Notes under the pieces: generated by a model
The model's input: the letters and a program-made list of their open reading frames with translations, nothing else
Databases searched by the model: none
Told to the model about the DNA's origin: nothing
From: an uncultured Collinsella sp.
Lineage (GTDB): Bacteria > Actinomycetota > Coriobacteriia > Coriobacteriales > Coriobacteriaceae
Direction: 5' to 3'
Assembly (NCBI GenBank): GCA_958427355.1
Contig: CAUACA010000021.1
Span: forward strand, 1-35,353
DNA: 35,353 nucleotides
Position numbers and translations under genes: made by a program
Part shown: positions 20,090 through 28,611 of the stretch, one piece after another
Numbering within the stretch: position 1 is the first letter of the stretch
Layout: each line of letters starts with the position of its first letter

Positions 20090-21772
20090 CTACTTGCGAC
20101 GAAGCAGCGCCGAGACCTCGGGCATCTTAAGGACGACGGCAAGGCCAAAGGTAACAGCAAGCGAGACGACACCCGCAACGCAAACGTAACCAAGAGTAAT
20201 CAGAATCGAGCCGCCAAGTGCCCCGACAAAGTGCTCAAGCGCCCACATGACGCCGGCGCCTGCGGAAGCGCCCAGGCCACCGAGCAAAAGGCCAAAGAAA
20301 CCGCCATGCAGGATAGATTTGACCTGAAGGCCACGCAGACGACGACGCAGCCACCACAGCGAGCAACCGACCAAGATCACGTAGTCGACGACATACGAAA
20401 GCGCGATTGCCGGCATACCGAAGCCCAGCACAACGCCAAACAGCAGAACCGAGCCGGCCTGGCCGATGGCGGAATACAGGCAATAGCGGCTATAGGGCTT
20501 CATGTCGAGCAAGGCAGAGAAGCTCTTCTGCATCAACACGACCACGCCGTAGAGCGGCAGCGAGAACGCCAGGTAGACAAGGAACTCGGACACCAGCGCC
20601 ACGCCGGACTCATCAAACTTGCCGGCACAGTAAATCATGTTGAGCGGACGCGCGAAGACAATCAGGTACAGCGCGAACGGAATCAGGAAGAACAGCATCT
20701 GGGCGACGCCACGCGAAATGCCCGTGCGAACGCTGTCGTAATCCTTCTCCTGTGCGTCGTGAGAGAGCTCGGTATAGAGCGCCGTCGAAAGCGAGGCGGC
20801 AATCAGCGCGTAGGGCAGCGTGTACCACAGGCGCGCATAGGCGATGACGGAAGGACCAGTCTCGGGCTGGACCACCAGCGCGGCAGCGTTGGTGATAGAA
20901 GTCGAGACAAACATGCACACCGTGGCGAGCAGCGTCGGGATACCGAGCGCAATCGTCTGGCGCAGTGCGGGGTCCTTAAAGTCGATATGGATATGGGGAT
21001 GCACGCCGTGCTTGCCAAGCGCGGGGATCTGACATGCCATCTGAACAAAGACACCGAGGGTCGTACCGGCCGCAATCAAGATGATGCCGGCACGTTCGCC
21101 AAACTGTGCGGACACGGGCGCAAAACCCATAAAGCTCGCAATGACGATCACGTTGTTGAGGACCGGGGCAAACGTCGACCAGAAGTAGTCGCGGTGTGCG
21201 TTGAGAACGCCCGAGAACACCGAGCCCAAACCATAAAACAGAATCTGGATGGCAAAGAAACGGAACATGAACGCAGCGGTATCCATGCTGCCGCCGTCAC
21301 CCGAAAGGAACGATTGCGTCCAGATAAAGCCTGGGGCGAACACGGTCCCCAGCAACGAAATGCCACCCAGCACCAAAAGCAGAATGCCGAGCAGGTTGCC
21401 CACGTACTCGTTCGAGGCCTCGCGACCCTGCTCACGCCTCACGCCCATGTACACGGGCAAAAACGCCGTCACGAGCATGCCACCCATCACGAGTTCGTAG
21501 AGCATATTGGGCAGGTTGTTGGCGACCTGATAGGAGGACGAGAGTAGCGACATGCCGATAGCGGCCGCCATTGCCCACGTGCGGATAAAACCGGTGACGC
21601 GAGACACGATAGTCAGGATGGTCATAAGCCCGGCGGAACGACCAACCGTGGAGTAGTCCGACGAGCCCATGTCGTCAGTGTCATCTCGCGACGAAGAAGC
21701 TTCGGACGAGGGTGTCTGAGGCGCAGATTCTTTTGCAAAATGAGCTCCGCGCTTCAATTCTTCCTGCGGCAT
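20090..21772 (-). CDS. murJ: Lipid II flippase MurJ (MviN)
   Basis: MurJ, a MOP-superfamily transporter, flips lipid II across the cytoplasmic membrane for peptidoglycan synthesis. The 560 residues form about 14 hydrophobic helices after a polar, Ser/Asp-rich N-terminal extension of about 45 residues. The motif SRVTGFIRTWAMAAAIG (about 57-73) and NLPNMLYELVMGGMLVTAFLPVY match the MurJ N-terminal signature with its conserved Arg and Asn-Pro. LNAHRDYFWSTFAPVLNNV is the second MurJ landmark. A later in-frame start (residue 35) would remove most of the extension. It starts 3 bases after the ybaK stop and its stop touches the uvrC start. Confidence 0.94.
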   Translation of the reverse strand: MPQEELKRGAHFAKESAPQTPSSEASSSRDDTDDMGSSDYSTVGRSAGLMTILTIVSRVTGFIRTWAMAAAIGMSLLSSSYQVANNLPNMLYELVMGGMLVTAFLPVYMGVRREQGREASNEYVGNLLGILLLVLGGISLLGTVFAPGFIWTQSFLSGDGGSMDTAAFMFRFFAIQILFYGLGSVFSGVLNAHRDYFWSTFAPVLNNVIVIASFMGFAPVSAQFGERAGIILIAAGTTLGVFVQMACQIPALGKHGVHPHIHIDFKDPALRQTIALGIPTLLATVCMFVSTSITNAAALVVQPETGPSVIAYARLWYTLPYALIAASLSTALYTELSHDAQEKDYDSVRTGISRGVAQMLFFLIPFALYLIVFARPLNMIYCAGKFDESGVALVSEFLVYLAFSLPLYGVVVLMQKSFSALLDMKPYSRYCLYSAIGQAGSVLLFGVVLGFGMPAIALSYVVDYVILVGCSLWWLRRRLRGLQVKSILHGGFFGLLLGGLGASAGAGVMWALEHFVGALGGSILITLGYVCVAGVVSLAVTFGLAVVLKMPEVSALLRRK

Positions 21773-21775
21773 CGC

Positions 21776-22276
21776 TCAGTCCTCTCTCGTAATCGCGGCA
21801 ACCGTCGCCCCGCAAAATGCAATTAAATCATCGGGTGCAAGCTCGAGCTGATAACCACGCTTGCCTCCCGAAATAAAAATGGTATCCCAAAGGACACACG
21901 TCTCATCAATGAGCGTCCGGTAGCGTTTTTTCATACCGACCGGGCTGCAGCCGCCGCGAACGTAGCCAGTCGCCGCAAGCAAATCCTTCACATGCATCAT
22001 GACCAAGGACTTCTCCCCCGCGGCACGCGCGGCGGACTTTAGATCGAGCTCATCGGCAACAGGGATGCAGCACACGACATAGTCGTTGGACGGTGTCACG
22101 CAGACCAAAGTCTTAAATCCTTGACCGGGCTCCTCGCCAAGCTGCTCCGAAATCGCGACCCCCAGGCCCACCGACTCATCACCATCGTCTTCGTACGTAT
22201 GTAGAACATAGGAAATGCCGGCACTTTCCAGCTCGCGCATCGCATTGGTTTTTGGCGTCTTTACAGCCTTTGCCAT
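21776..22276 (-). CDS. ybaK: Cys-tRNA(Pro)/Cys-tRNA(Cys) deacylase, YbaK/EbsC family
   Basis: The protein hydrolyses mischarged Cys-tRNA(Pro), protecting translation fidelity. The 166 residues show the YbaK signature: KTNAMRELESAGISYVLHTY at the start, GFKTLVCV, the conserved KDLLAATGYVRGGCSPVG with the catalytic-region Lys and the GGCSP loop, and FISGGKRGYQLELAPDDLI. The ATG at 22276 has AAAGGA 7 bases upstream; the open frame extends 32 codons further without family similarity. It is the first gene of ybaK-murJ-uvrC. Confidence 0.94.
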   Translation of the reverse strand: MAKAVKTPKTNAMRELESAGISYVLHTYEDDGDESVGLGVAISEQLGEEPGQGFKTLVCVTPSNDYVVCCIPVADELDLKSAARAAGEKSLVMMHVKDLLAATGYVRGGCSPVGMKKRYRTLIDETCVLWDTIFISGGKRGYQLELAPDDLIAFCGATVAAITRED

Positions 22277-22313
22277 GACATATCCTTTCCCTCGCATTCG
22301 GACGCAAGGATTA

Positions 22314-22319
22314 AGTATA
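22314..22319 (-). promoter_or_regulatory. Possible -10 box for ybaK-murJ-uvrC
   Basis: TATACT on the minus strand, with GTGACG 19 bp upstream as the best -35 (four of six). The leader would be about 30 bases. Confidence 0.4.
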
Positions 22320-22357
22320 TGTCCAATTCGACTGCATACGTCACATCGGCACAGCAA

Positions 22358-22388
22358 GCGCCATCGAATCACAAGGAGTCGATGGCGC
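22358..22388 (-). terminator. Probable uvrA terminator
   Basis: GCGCCATCGA (22358-22367) pairs perfectly with TCGATGGCGC (22379-22388) around an 11-base loop. On the minus strand TTGCTGT follows, a modest U-rich tail. It begins 23 bases after the uvrA stop. Confidence 0.65.
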
Positions 22389-22411
22389 CCATAAACTGAA
22401 TCGCCTATTTA

Positions 22412-25288
22412 TTAAGCATCAAGTTGAGCCTGACGCTCCCGGTCACGCCTGAGCAACGGCGCCAAAAACTTGCCCGTATAACTCTGCGGACAGTCCGCAA
22501 CCTGCTCCGGTGTGCCCGAAACCACGACGGTTCCGCCGCCGTTACCGCCCTCGGGACCCATATCGATCAGGCGGTCGGCAACCTTGATGACATCAAGGTT
22601 GTGTTCAATCACCAGCACCGTGTTGCCCGCATCGACCAAGCGCTGCAGCACATCGAGCAGCTGGCGGACGTCCTCAAAATGAAGGCCGGTCGTCGGCTCG
22701 TCCAAAATATAGAACGTCTTGCCCGTCTGGCGTCGATGAAGCTCCTTGGCGAGCTTCACACGCTGCGCCTCGCCGCCCGAGAGCGTCGTGGCGGGCTGGC
22801 CCAGGCTCACGTAGCCTAAGCCTACATCGTACAGCGTCTGGAGCTTGCGCTTAATCTGCGGGATATTCCCAAAGAAGGCCAGCGCCTCGGTGACGCTCAT
22901 GTCGAGCACGTCCGAGATGGTCTTGCCACGGTAGGTGACCTCGAGTGTCTCGCGGTTGTAGCGTTTACCGCCGCAAACTTCGCAGGGAACGTAGATATCG
23001 GGAAGGAAGTGCATCTCGATCTTGATCTGCCCGTCGCCCTTGCACGCCTCGCAGCGCCCGCCACTCACATTAAAGGAGAAACGACCCGGCGAGTAGCCGC
23101 GCGCCTTCGACTCCGGCGTACTCGCAAACAGCGCGCGAAGATCATCCCACAGGCCGATATAGGTAGCAGGGTTGGAACGCGGCGTGCGGCCAATCGGCGA
23201 CTGGTCGATATCGATAACCTTATCGATACACTCGATGCCCTCGATTTTCTTATACGGACCCACGGGGCGCGTCGAACGGTGAATAGCATTCGTAAGGGCA
23301 GGCGCAATGGTGTCGGTAACCAGGGAGCTCTTGCCCGATCCCGACACGCCGGTAACAACCGTAAGCGCACCAAACTCGATCTTGGCAGTAACATTTTTGA
23401 GGTTGTTGGCTCGAGCGCCCGTAATTTTAAGGCAGCCGCGACCGGGCTTGCGCCGTTCATCAGGCACCCGAATCATTCGTTTGCCGGTCAGATAAGCGCC
23501 CGTCATCGACTCAGGACACGCCATGATATCAGCAGGCGTTCCCGCCGCGACTACGTGCCCGCCGTTGACACCGGCGCCGGGCCCCATGTCGATCACGTAG
23601 TCGGCGGCACGGATTGTATCCTCGTCGTGTTCGACGACGATAACGGTATTGCCGATATCGCGCAGGCGCTCGAGCGTCTTGATCAGGCGCTCGTTGTCAC
23701 GCTGATGAAGACCGATCGAGGGCTCGTCCAGAATATAGAGCACGCCCATGAGACCCGCGCCGATCTGCGTTGCCAGTCGAATACGCTGTGCCTCGCCACC
23801 GGAAAGCGTCGCCGAGGCACGATCGAGCGTCAGATAGTCGAGTCCAACATCGACCAGAAAACGCAAGCGTTCCAGAATTTCCTTGACGATACGACCGCCG
23901 ATAAACTGTTGGCGCTCGGTGAGTTCCAGGCCCTCAAAAAACTCGAGCGATTCACGGCACGACAGGCAACAAACCTCGTAAATGGACTTGCCGCCCACGG
24001 TGACGGCGAGCATCTCGGAGCGCAAACGAGCGCCGTGGCAGGTCGAGCACGGCTCCTCGCGAATGTACTTCTCCAGGCGCGCCTTGGTGTTCTCGTTCGT
24101 CGTCTCGGTATAGCGTTCGTACAGGATGTTGCGAACGCCCGAAAACTTGGTATCCCACTGGCTGCGACGTCCGTCGAGCTTTTGGTAGTCGACCGAGATC
24201 TTCGTATCGCCCAGGCCATCCAAGAATGCACGACGCACGCGAGGGGGCAAGTCCTCCCACGGCGTATCAGCGCTCACCTTAAAGTGTTTGCAGACCGCAG
24301 CAAAAATCTGCGGATAGTAGTTCGAATTGCCAAACAGGCTACCAAAGACTCCGTCGGCAATGGACTTCGAGGGGTCCTCGATCAGCGCCTCGGCATCAAC
24401 GGTTTTCTTAAAGCCCAGGCCGTCGCACTCAGGACATGCGCCATAGGGAGCGTTAAACGAAAAATCACGCGGCTGAAGATCGTCAATGGAGTGCCCGTGC
24501 TCCGGGCACGCCAGAGCCAACGAATACTCCAGCAGCTCGCCCTCGGTTCCCTCGGGAGCATCGCGATCGGGCAGCATGTACACGTTCACATTGCCGTGTG
24601 CCAAGGCAGTCGCCTGTTCAACCGACTCGGCGATACGGCCCAGAGAGTTTTCCCGAATCACGATGCGGTCGACTACGACCTCGATATCGTGCTTGAACTT
24701 TTTGTCCAGATCGATGGGGTCGTCGAGCGAGCGTACTTCGCCGTCGACACGCACGCGGCTAAAGCCCTCAGCCCGAAGATCCTCGAACAATTTTGCGTAC
24801 TCGCCTTTGCGCCCGCGCACCACCGGTGCCAGCACAAACGCACGACGACCCTCTCCCGCTGCCAGGACCTTATCGGCGACCTGGTCGGTGGTCTGGCGCT
24901 CGATAACGCGACCGCACTCGGGACAGTGCGGCGTGCCCACGCGTGCAAAAAGCAAGCGAAGGTAGTCATAAATCTCAGTTACAGTACCCACCGTCGAGCG
25001 CGGATTCTTGGACGTCGTCTTCTGATCGATCGAGACGGCCGGCGAAAGGCCGTCGATCGAGTCCAGATCGGGCTTGTCCATCTGGCCTAAAAACTGGCGC
25101 GCATAACTCGACAGGCTCTCCACGTAGCGGCGCTGACCCTCGGCATAGATCGTGTCAAACGCCAGCGAGCTCTTGCCCGAGCCCGAAAGACCGGTAATGA
25201 CCACGAGCTCGTCGCGCGGAATGGAAACATCGACATTGCGCAGGTTGTGTTCGCGCGCACCACGGATAACGATAGAAGAATCAGACAT
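22412..25288 (-). CDS. uvrA: Excinuclease ABC subunit A
   Basis: UvrA is the damage-sensing ABC ATPase dimer of nucleotide excision repair. The 958-residue protein is full length. It has the first Walker A GLSGSGKSS (33-41), a CPEC pair near 122-125, two ABC signatures (LSGGEAQRIRLATQ and LSGGEAQRVKLAKE), the second Walker A GVSGSGKSS, two DEPS/DEPTTGLH Walker B segments, and the C-terminal zinc module CEAC...CEVC. The start has AAGGAG 6 bases upstream. It is transcribed alone, divergent from the membrane sulfatase-fold gene, with a LexA-box-like sequence 62-75 bp upstream and a hairpin terminator downstream. Confidence 0.97.
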   Translation of the reverse strand: MSDSSIVIRGAREHNLRNVDVSIPRDELVVITGLSGSGKSSLAFDTIYAEGQRRYVESLSSYARQFLGQMDKPDLDSIDGLSPAVSIDQKTTSKNPRSTVGTVTEIYDYLRLLFARVGTPHCPECGRVIERQTTDQVADKVLAAGEGRRAFVLAPVVRGRKGEYAKLFEDLRAEGFSRVRVDGEVRSLDDPIDLDKKFKHDIEVVVDRIVIRENSLGRIAESVEQATALAHGNVNVYMLPDRDAPEGTEGELLEYSLALACPEHGHSIDDLQPRDFSFNAPYGACPECDGLGFKKTVDAEALIEDPSKSIADGVFGSLFGNSNYYPQIFAAVCKHFKVSADTPWEDLPPRVRRAFLDGLGDTKISVDYQKLDGRRSQWDTKFSGVRNILYERYTETTNENTKARLEKYIREEPCSTCHGARLRSEMLAVTVGGKSIYEVCCLSCRESLEFFEGLELTERQQFIGGRIVKEILERLRFLVDVGLDYLTLDRASATLSGGEAQRIRLATQIGAGLMGVLYILDEPSIGLHQRDNERLIKTLERLRDIGNTVIVVEHDEDTIRAADYVIDMGPGAGVNGGHVVAAGTPADIMACPESMTGAYLTGKRMIRVPDERRKPGRGCLKITGARANNLKNVTAKIEFGALTVVTGVSGSGKSSLVTDTIAPALTNAIHRSTRPVGPYKKIEGIECIDKVIDIDQSPIGRTPRSNPATYIGLWDDLRALFASTPESKARGYSPGRFSFNVSGGRCEACKGDGQIKIEMHFLPDIYVPCEVCGGKRYNRETLEVTYRGKTISDVLDMSVTEALAFFGNIPQIKRKLQTLYDVGLGYVSLGQPATTLSGGEAQRVKLAKELHRRQTGKTFYILDEPTTGLHFEDVRQLLDVLQRLVDAGNTVLVIEHNLDVIKVADRLIDMGPEGGNGGGTVVVSGTPEQVADCPQSYTGKFLAPLLRRDRERQAQLDA

Positions 25289-25349
25289 GGAAGCTCCTTG
25301 CCTCCTATAACCTCAAATCACACTGTCGATGAGTTTAACGCACTCAACG

Positions 25350-25363
25350 CGCACAGATGTTCG
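25350..25363 (-). promoter_or_regulatory. LexA (SOS) box-like sequence upstream of uvrA
   Basis: On the minus strand CGAAC-ATCT-GTGCG matches the actinobacterial/Gram-positive LexA half-sites CGAAC-N4-GTTCG at nine of ten positions. uvrA is a standard SOS gene, which supports the call. No convincing -10/-35 pair is visible around it. Confidence 0.5.
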
Positions 25364-25429
25364 TAATACAAGATTCGCAGACCTTTTGCTTTGCGTGTCG
25401 GGTGCTTTGTTTCTCGAAATGCCGTGGAA

Positions 25430-25444
25430 AGATTAGAGTAATCT
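25430..25444. promoter_or_regulatory. 15-bp palindrome upstream of the LTA-synthase-like gene
   Basis: AGATTA and TAATCT flank GAG in a perfect inverted repeat, 38 bp before the start codon. It probably overlaps the promoter and could be a repressor operator. I see no reliable promoter hexamers. Confidence 0.4.
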
Positions 25445-25481
25445 AAAACTGAACTTAATTTGCTGTAACAGAGGAACGTCC

Positions 25482-27635
25482 ATGACCGAAGATATCCCCC
25501 TTGAAATCACTTCGAGTGGCATGGCCAATCTGCCCATATTCATCGCCGTCCTTATCGTGGCCGCCGTCGTCGTGCGCGTGTATTTTTCAATCAAACACAA
25601 CGAAAAACCACCCATTGCCCGCGTCTTTTGGTGCGCGATGCTCCTCATCCCGCTCGGCATGGTAGCTGCATGGATTACGAATCAATTGCTCGTAAATGAG
25701 GACTGTTCCCTATGGGTCCTTTCTTATTCGGCGCTCGGTGCTGCCGCCGTCATACTTCTTGTCGAGCCCTTGGTTTCGGGACTTATCGACCAAACCGATC
25801 TTGCGACGGGAACGGTTGCCTGTATTTGCCGCGACATCCTTGTCGTCGCCGCTGTTTCAGCGCTCTCGTTCGTTTCACTCGAAATTGCCTGTAACGAAAC
25901 GTTCTATCGCATTCCCGCCAACTCATTCGGGTTTTCCGTCGGGCTGCTCGCGACGGTTCTGCTCTCCCTTTATTTGCTGGGACAGCGTCATGGAGGCGTC
26001 ATGGCCCTCGTGCCCGTCGCCTGTTGCATCCTTGGCATTGCCGAGCACTTCGTCATAACGTTTAAAGGCGAGGCCATCCTGCCAAGCGATATCTTGGCCC
26101 TTGGCACCGCAATGGAAGTGAGCGAGGGATACGAGTTTACCTTTACCGCCGGAATCGTAACCTCTCTAGCCCTGCTGGAGATTTCCCTAGGGCTTCTTTC
26201 GCTTATCCGACCGAGAAAGCTCCGTACGCCCACCCATGTCTTCCCCGCAATCGCCGCTAACCTCTGCGCTTTTCTGCTAGTGACCGTTGTGGGGCTCTCG
26301 GGCTTTTCCAGCATCGACTTGGAGCAGGCGCTGAATTTTGGATTTGACCGTTGGCAGCCCATCACCACGTATGCGTCTCAGGGTTTTATCACTTCGTTCA
26401 CCGAAATGGTCAACGAGTTGCCCATTGAGAAGCCCGAAGACTATACGCCCGATGAGGCGCAGAGCATCGAGCAGGAGCTCGCCGCCACCTACGACAGCAC
26501 GTATGGCTCGAGCGAGCAGCGCGCGGCGGCCGTTGCCCAGTTCAATGAAATCAAGCCGACGATTGTTGCCGTCATGAATGAGAGTTTTAGCGACCTTTCG
26601 TGCTTTGAGCAGCTCCAGGCGGCCGGGTACACCGGCCCCGCATTCTGCAACTCGCTTCCCGACACACTTGTTCGCGGCACCATGCTCGCTTCGGTCGCCG
26701 GTGGCGGAACGGCGAACTCCGAATTCGAATTTTTGACCGGAGCGACAACGGCCTTTGTCGGATTAGGCAAAATCCCCTATCAGCTATATCAGATGAATGG
26801 CGTCAACAGCCTGGCAAAGGACCTTAAGGAGCTTGGGTATACCGCTACCGCTATGCACCCGCAAAACCCCGTCAACTACCATCGAGATAAAATCTATCAG
26901 CAGCTGGGCTTTGGAGACTTTCTTTCAATCGGCGATTTCGAAGGTGCGCCCTGTTACCATGCCGGCGTATGCGACTACGCCACCTACGACAAGATACTCG
27001 ACCTGCTTAGAACCGACGAAGCCCCGCAGTTCATCTTTGACGTCACGATGCAAAATCACGGTGGCTACGACTATGGCACCGTTCCCGCCGAGGAGCTGAC
27101 AAACTATTGGGTCGAGGGAGCCAGCGAGGGTGCCAATAGCGCGCTCAACACCTATCTTACCTGCATCAACGCATCCGACCGGGACCTCGAGTACTTTATC
27201 AACGAGCTCCGCAATATCGGCAGACCGGTTGTCCTTGTCTTTTTTGGCGACCATCAGCCGAGCGCCGCAACGACTCTCAACGACGAGCTGTACCCTCAGG
27301 AAGATACGGCAAGCCACGCTTTCCGTATCTATCAGTCGACATATTTTGTCTGGGCTAACTATGAAATCGCCGGCAATACCGAGCTCAACGTCTACGACAC
27401 CGTCGGGGCAAACGAGGTTGCAGCCATTACCCTTAATAAGATCGGCGCCCCGCTCACCGACTATCAAAAGGCTCTGCTTGCAACAAGGTCAGATGTGCCC
27501 ACCATCAATGTCGCCGGCTACCTTGGTGCCGACGGGCTGCGCTACGACTTGGAATCTGAAGACAGCCCATACGCCTCGACGATCGACAAGCTGCAGCGCA
27601 TGCAATACCTCGAGTTCGCCAGCAAAGTTCAGTAA
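25482..27635 (+). CDS. LTA-synthase-family membrane protein (alkaline phosphatase/sulfatase fold)
   Basis: This is a probable polyglycerol-phosphate or related phospho-transferase working on the outer face of the membrane. The first 285 or so residues carry about seven hydrophobic helices; from about 360 the extracellular sulfatase-fold domain begins. Metal-site landmarks are VAVMNESFSDL, GGGTANSEFEFLTG with the conserved nucleophilic Thr, TMQNHGGYDY and VFFGDHQPS. The 717 residues fit LtaS-type proteins (about 600-720). The start has AGAGGAA 6 bases upstream. It is transcribed away from uvrA and seems to be a single gene, since mrp has its own promoter. The acceptor could be a lipoteichoic acid or another surface glycopolymer; sequence alone cannot say. 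Confidence 0.87.
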   Translation: MTEDIPLEITSSGMANLPIFIAVLIVAAVVVRVYFSIKHNEKPPIARVFWCAMLLIPLGMVAAWITNQLLVNEDCSLWVLSYSALGAAAVILLVEPLVSGLIDQTDLATGTVACICRDILVVAAVSALSFVSLEIACNETFYRIPANSFGFSVGLLATVLLSLYLLGQRHGGVMALVPVACCILGIAEHFVITFKGEAILPSDILALGTAMEVSEGYEFTFTAGIVTSLALLEISLGLLSLIRPRKLRTPTHVFPAIAANLCAFLLVTVVGLSGFSSIDLEQALNFGFDRWQPITTYASQGFITSFTEMVNELPIEKPEDYTPDEAQSIEQELAATYDSTYGSSEQRAAAVAQFNEIKPTIVAVMNESFSDLSCFEQLQAAGYTGPAFCNSLPDTLVRGTMLASVAGGGTANSEFEFLTGATTAFVGLGKIPYQLYQMNGVNSLAKDLKELGYTATAMHPQNPVNYHRDKIYQQLGFGDFLSIGDFEGAPCYHAGVCDYATYDKILDLLRTDEAPQFIFDVTMQNHGGYDYGTVPAEELTNYWVEGASEGANSALNTYLTCINASDRDLEYFINELRNIGRPVVLVFFGDHQPSAATTLNDELYPQEDTASHAFRIYQSTYFVWANYEIAGNTELNVYDTVGANEVAAITLNKIGAPLTDYQKALLATRSDVPTINVAGYLGADGLRYDLESEDSPYASTIDKLQRMQYLEFASKVQ

Positions 27636-27695
27636 GCCCGCCCATTCGCTTGGACCCATCGTATTGCAAGCACGCTCGGCCCAAATGCATCGTAA

Positions 27696-27725
27696 ATGAC
27701 TCCCGCTCGCAAACGAGGGTACAAT
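27696..27725 (+). promoter_or_regulatory. Probable promoter of mrp
   Basis: ATGACT (27696-27701, four of six -35 bases) and TACAAT (27720-27725) are separated by 18 bp. The leader to the ATG would be about 50 bases. The rest of 27636-27780 contains no other recognisable feature. Confidence 0.6.
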
Positions 27726-27780
27726 GACGCTCGTGTCACATCACGGGGCTCAGGCCCCAACATATACAAAGGAGTCAAAC

Positions 27781-28611
27781 ATGGGTTGCGAGCACGCACA
27801 GGCAGCCGGCGGGCAAACGTCGCCGTCGCAATTTGAGGAGAATACGCTGTCCGAGGTCAAGCGCGTTATCGCCGTGCTTTCCGGTAAGGGCGGCGTCGGC
27901 AAGTCATTCGTCACCGGCGCCATCGCCACGGAGCTTTCCCGCCACGGTCACAAGGTCGGCGTCCTCGATGCCGATATTACCGGCCCCTCTATCCCTAAGA
28001 TGTTCGGCATGAGCGGACGTCACGTCCATGCTCTCGGCAATCTTATGCTGCCCGAGATCTCGGAGCACGGGGTCAAGGTCATGAGCTCCAACCTGCTGCT
28101 CCAAAACGAAACCGACCCCGTCCTCTGGCGCGGTCCGGTTATCGCGGGTGCCATCAGGCAGTTCTGGAGCGAAACCTCATGGGGCCCCATCGACTACCTG
28201 CTGGTCGACATGCCTCCGGGAACAGGCGACGTCGCGCTCACCGTCTTCCAGTCGTTGCCCGTCGACGGCATCGTCATCGTCACGAGCCCGCAGGATCTGG
28301 TCTCGATGATCGTCGCCAAGGCGGTCAACATGGCCGAGAAGATGAACGTCCCCATTCTGGGCATTGTCGAGAACATGAGCTATATTGAGTGCCCCGACTG
28401 CGGCAAGAAGATTGAGGTCTTTGGCAAGAGCAAGCTCCCCGAGGTCGCAGATCGCTATAACCTCGACATCTTGGGCCAGCTTCCCATTAATCCGGCACTC
28501 GCCGAGGCCTGCGATAAGGGCGAGGTCGAGACCGCGCTGCCCGATGACATGTTGCCCAAGGCAGTCTCTGCCGTCGAGGCCATTACCCCGCACGAGACCG
28601 ACGAGGCCTAA
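27781..28611 (+). CDS. Mrp/NBP35-family Fe-S cluster carrier ATPase
   Basis: The family (ApbC/Mrp, Nbp35) carries and delivers Fe-S clusters. The 276-residue ATPase has the deviant Walker A SGKGGVGKS (34-42), LDADITGPSIPKMFG (62-76), LVDMPPGTGD (141-150) and the cluster-binding CPDC pair (C204, C207). A short N-terminal segment MGCEHAQAAGG carries one further Cys. The ATG at 27781 has AAAGGAG 6 bases upstream; the frame is open 19 codons earlier but those overlap the promoter. The following flavoprotein gene starts immediately after its stop. Confidence 0.94.
   Translation: MGCEHAQAAGGQTSPSQFEENTLSEVKRVIAVLSGKGGVGKSFVTGAIATELSRHGHKVGVLDADITGPSIPKMFGMSGRHVHALGNLMLPEISEHGVKVMSSNLLLQNETDPVLWRGPVIAGAIRQFWSETSWGPIDYLLVDMPPGTGDVALTVFQSLPVDGIVIVTSPQDLVSMIVAKAVNMAEKMNVPILGIVENMSYIECPDCGKKIEVFGKSKLPEVADRYNLDILGQLPINPALAEACDKGEVETALPDDMLPKAVSAVEAITPHETDEA

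Noticed and set aside
18554..21547. A 997-codon open frame on the plus strand over uvrC and murJ
   Set aside because: Antisense shadow of two well-conserved minus-strand genes, an effect of strong GC codon bias. No family motif and no ribosome-binding site.
23009..25090. A 693-codon plus-strand frame over uvrA
   Set aside because: Shadow of uvrA, no motif, and it spans positions fixed by UvrA's zinc and ATP sites.
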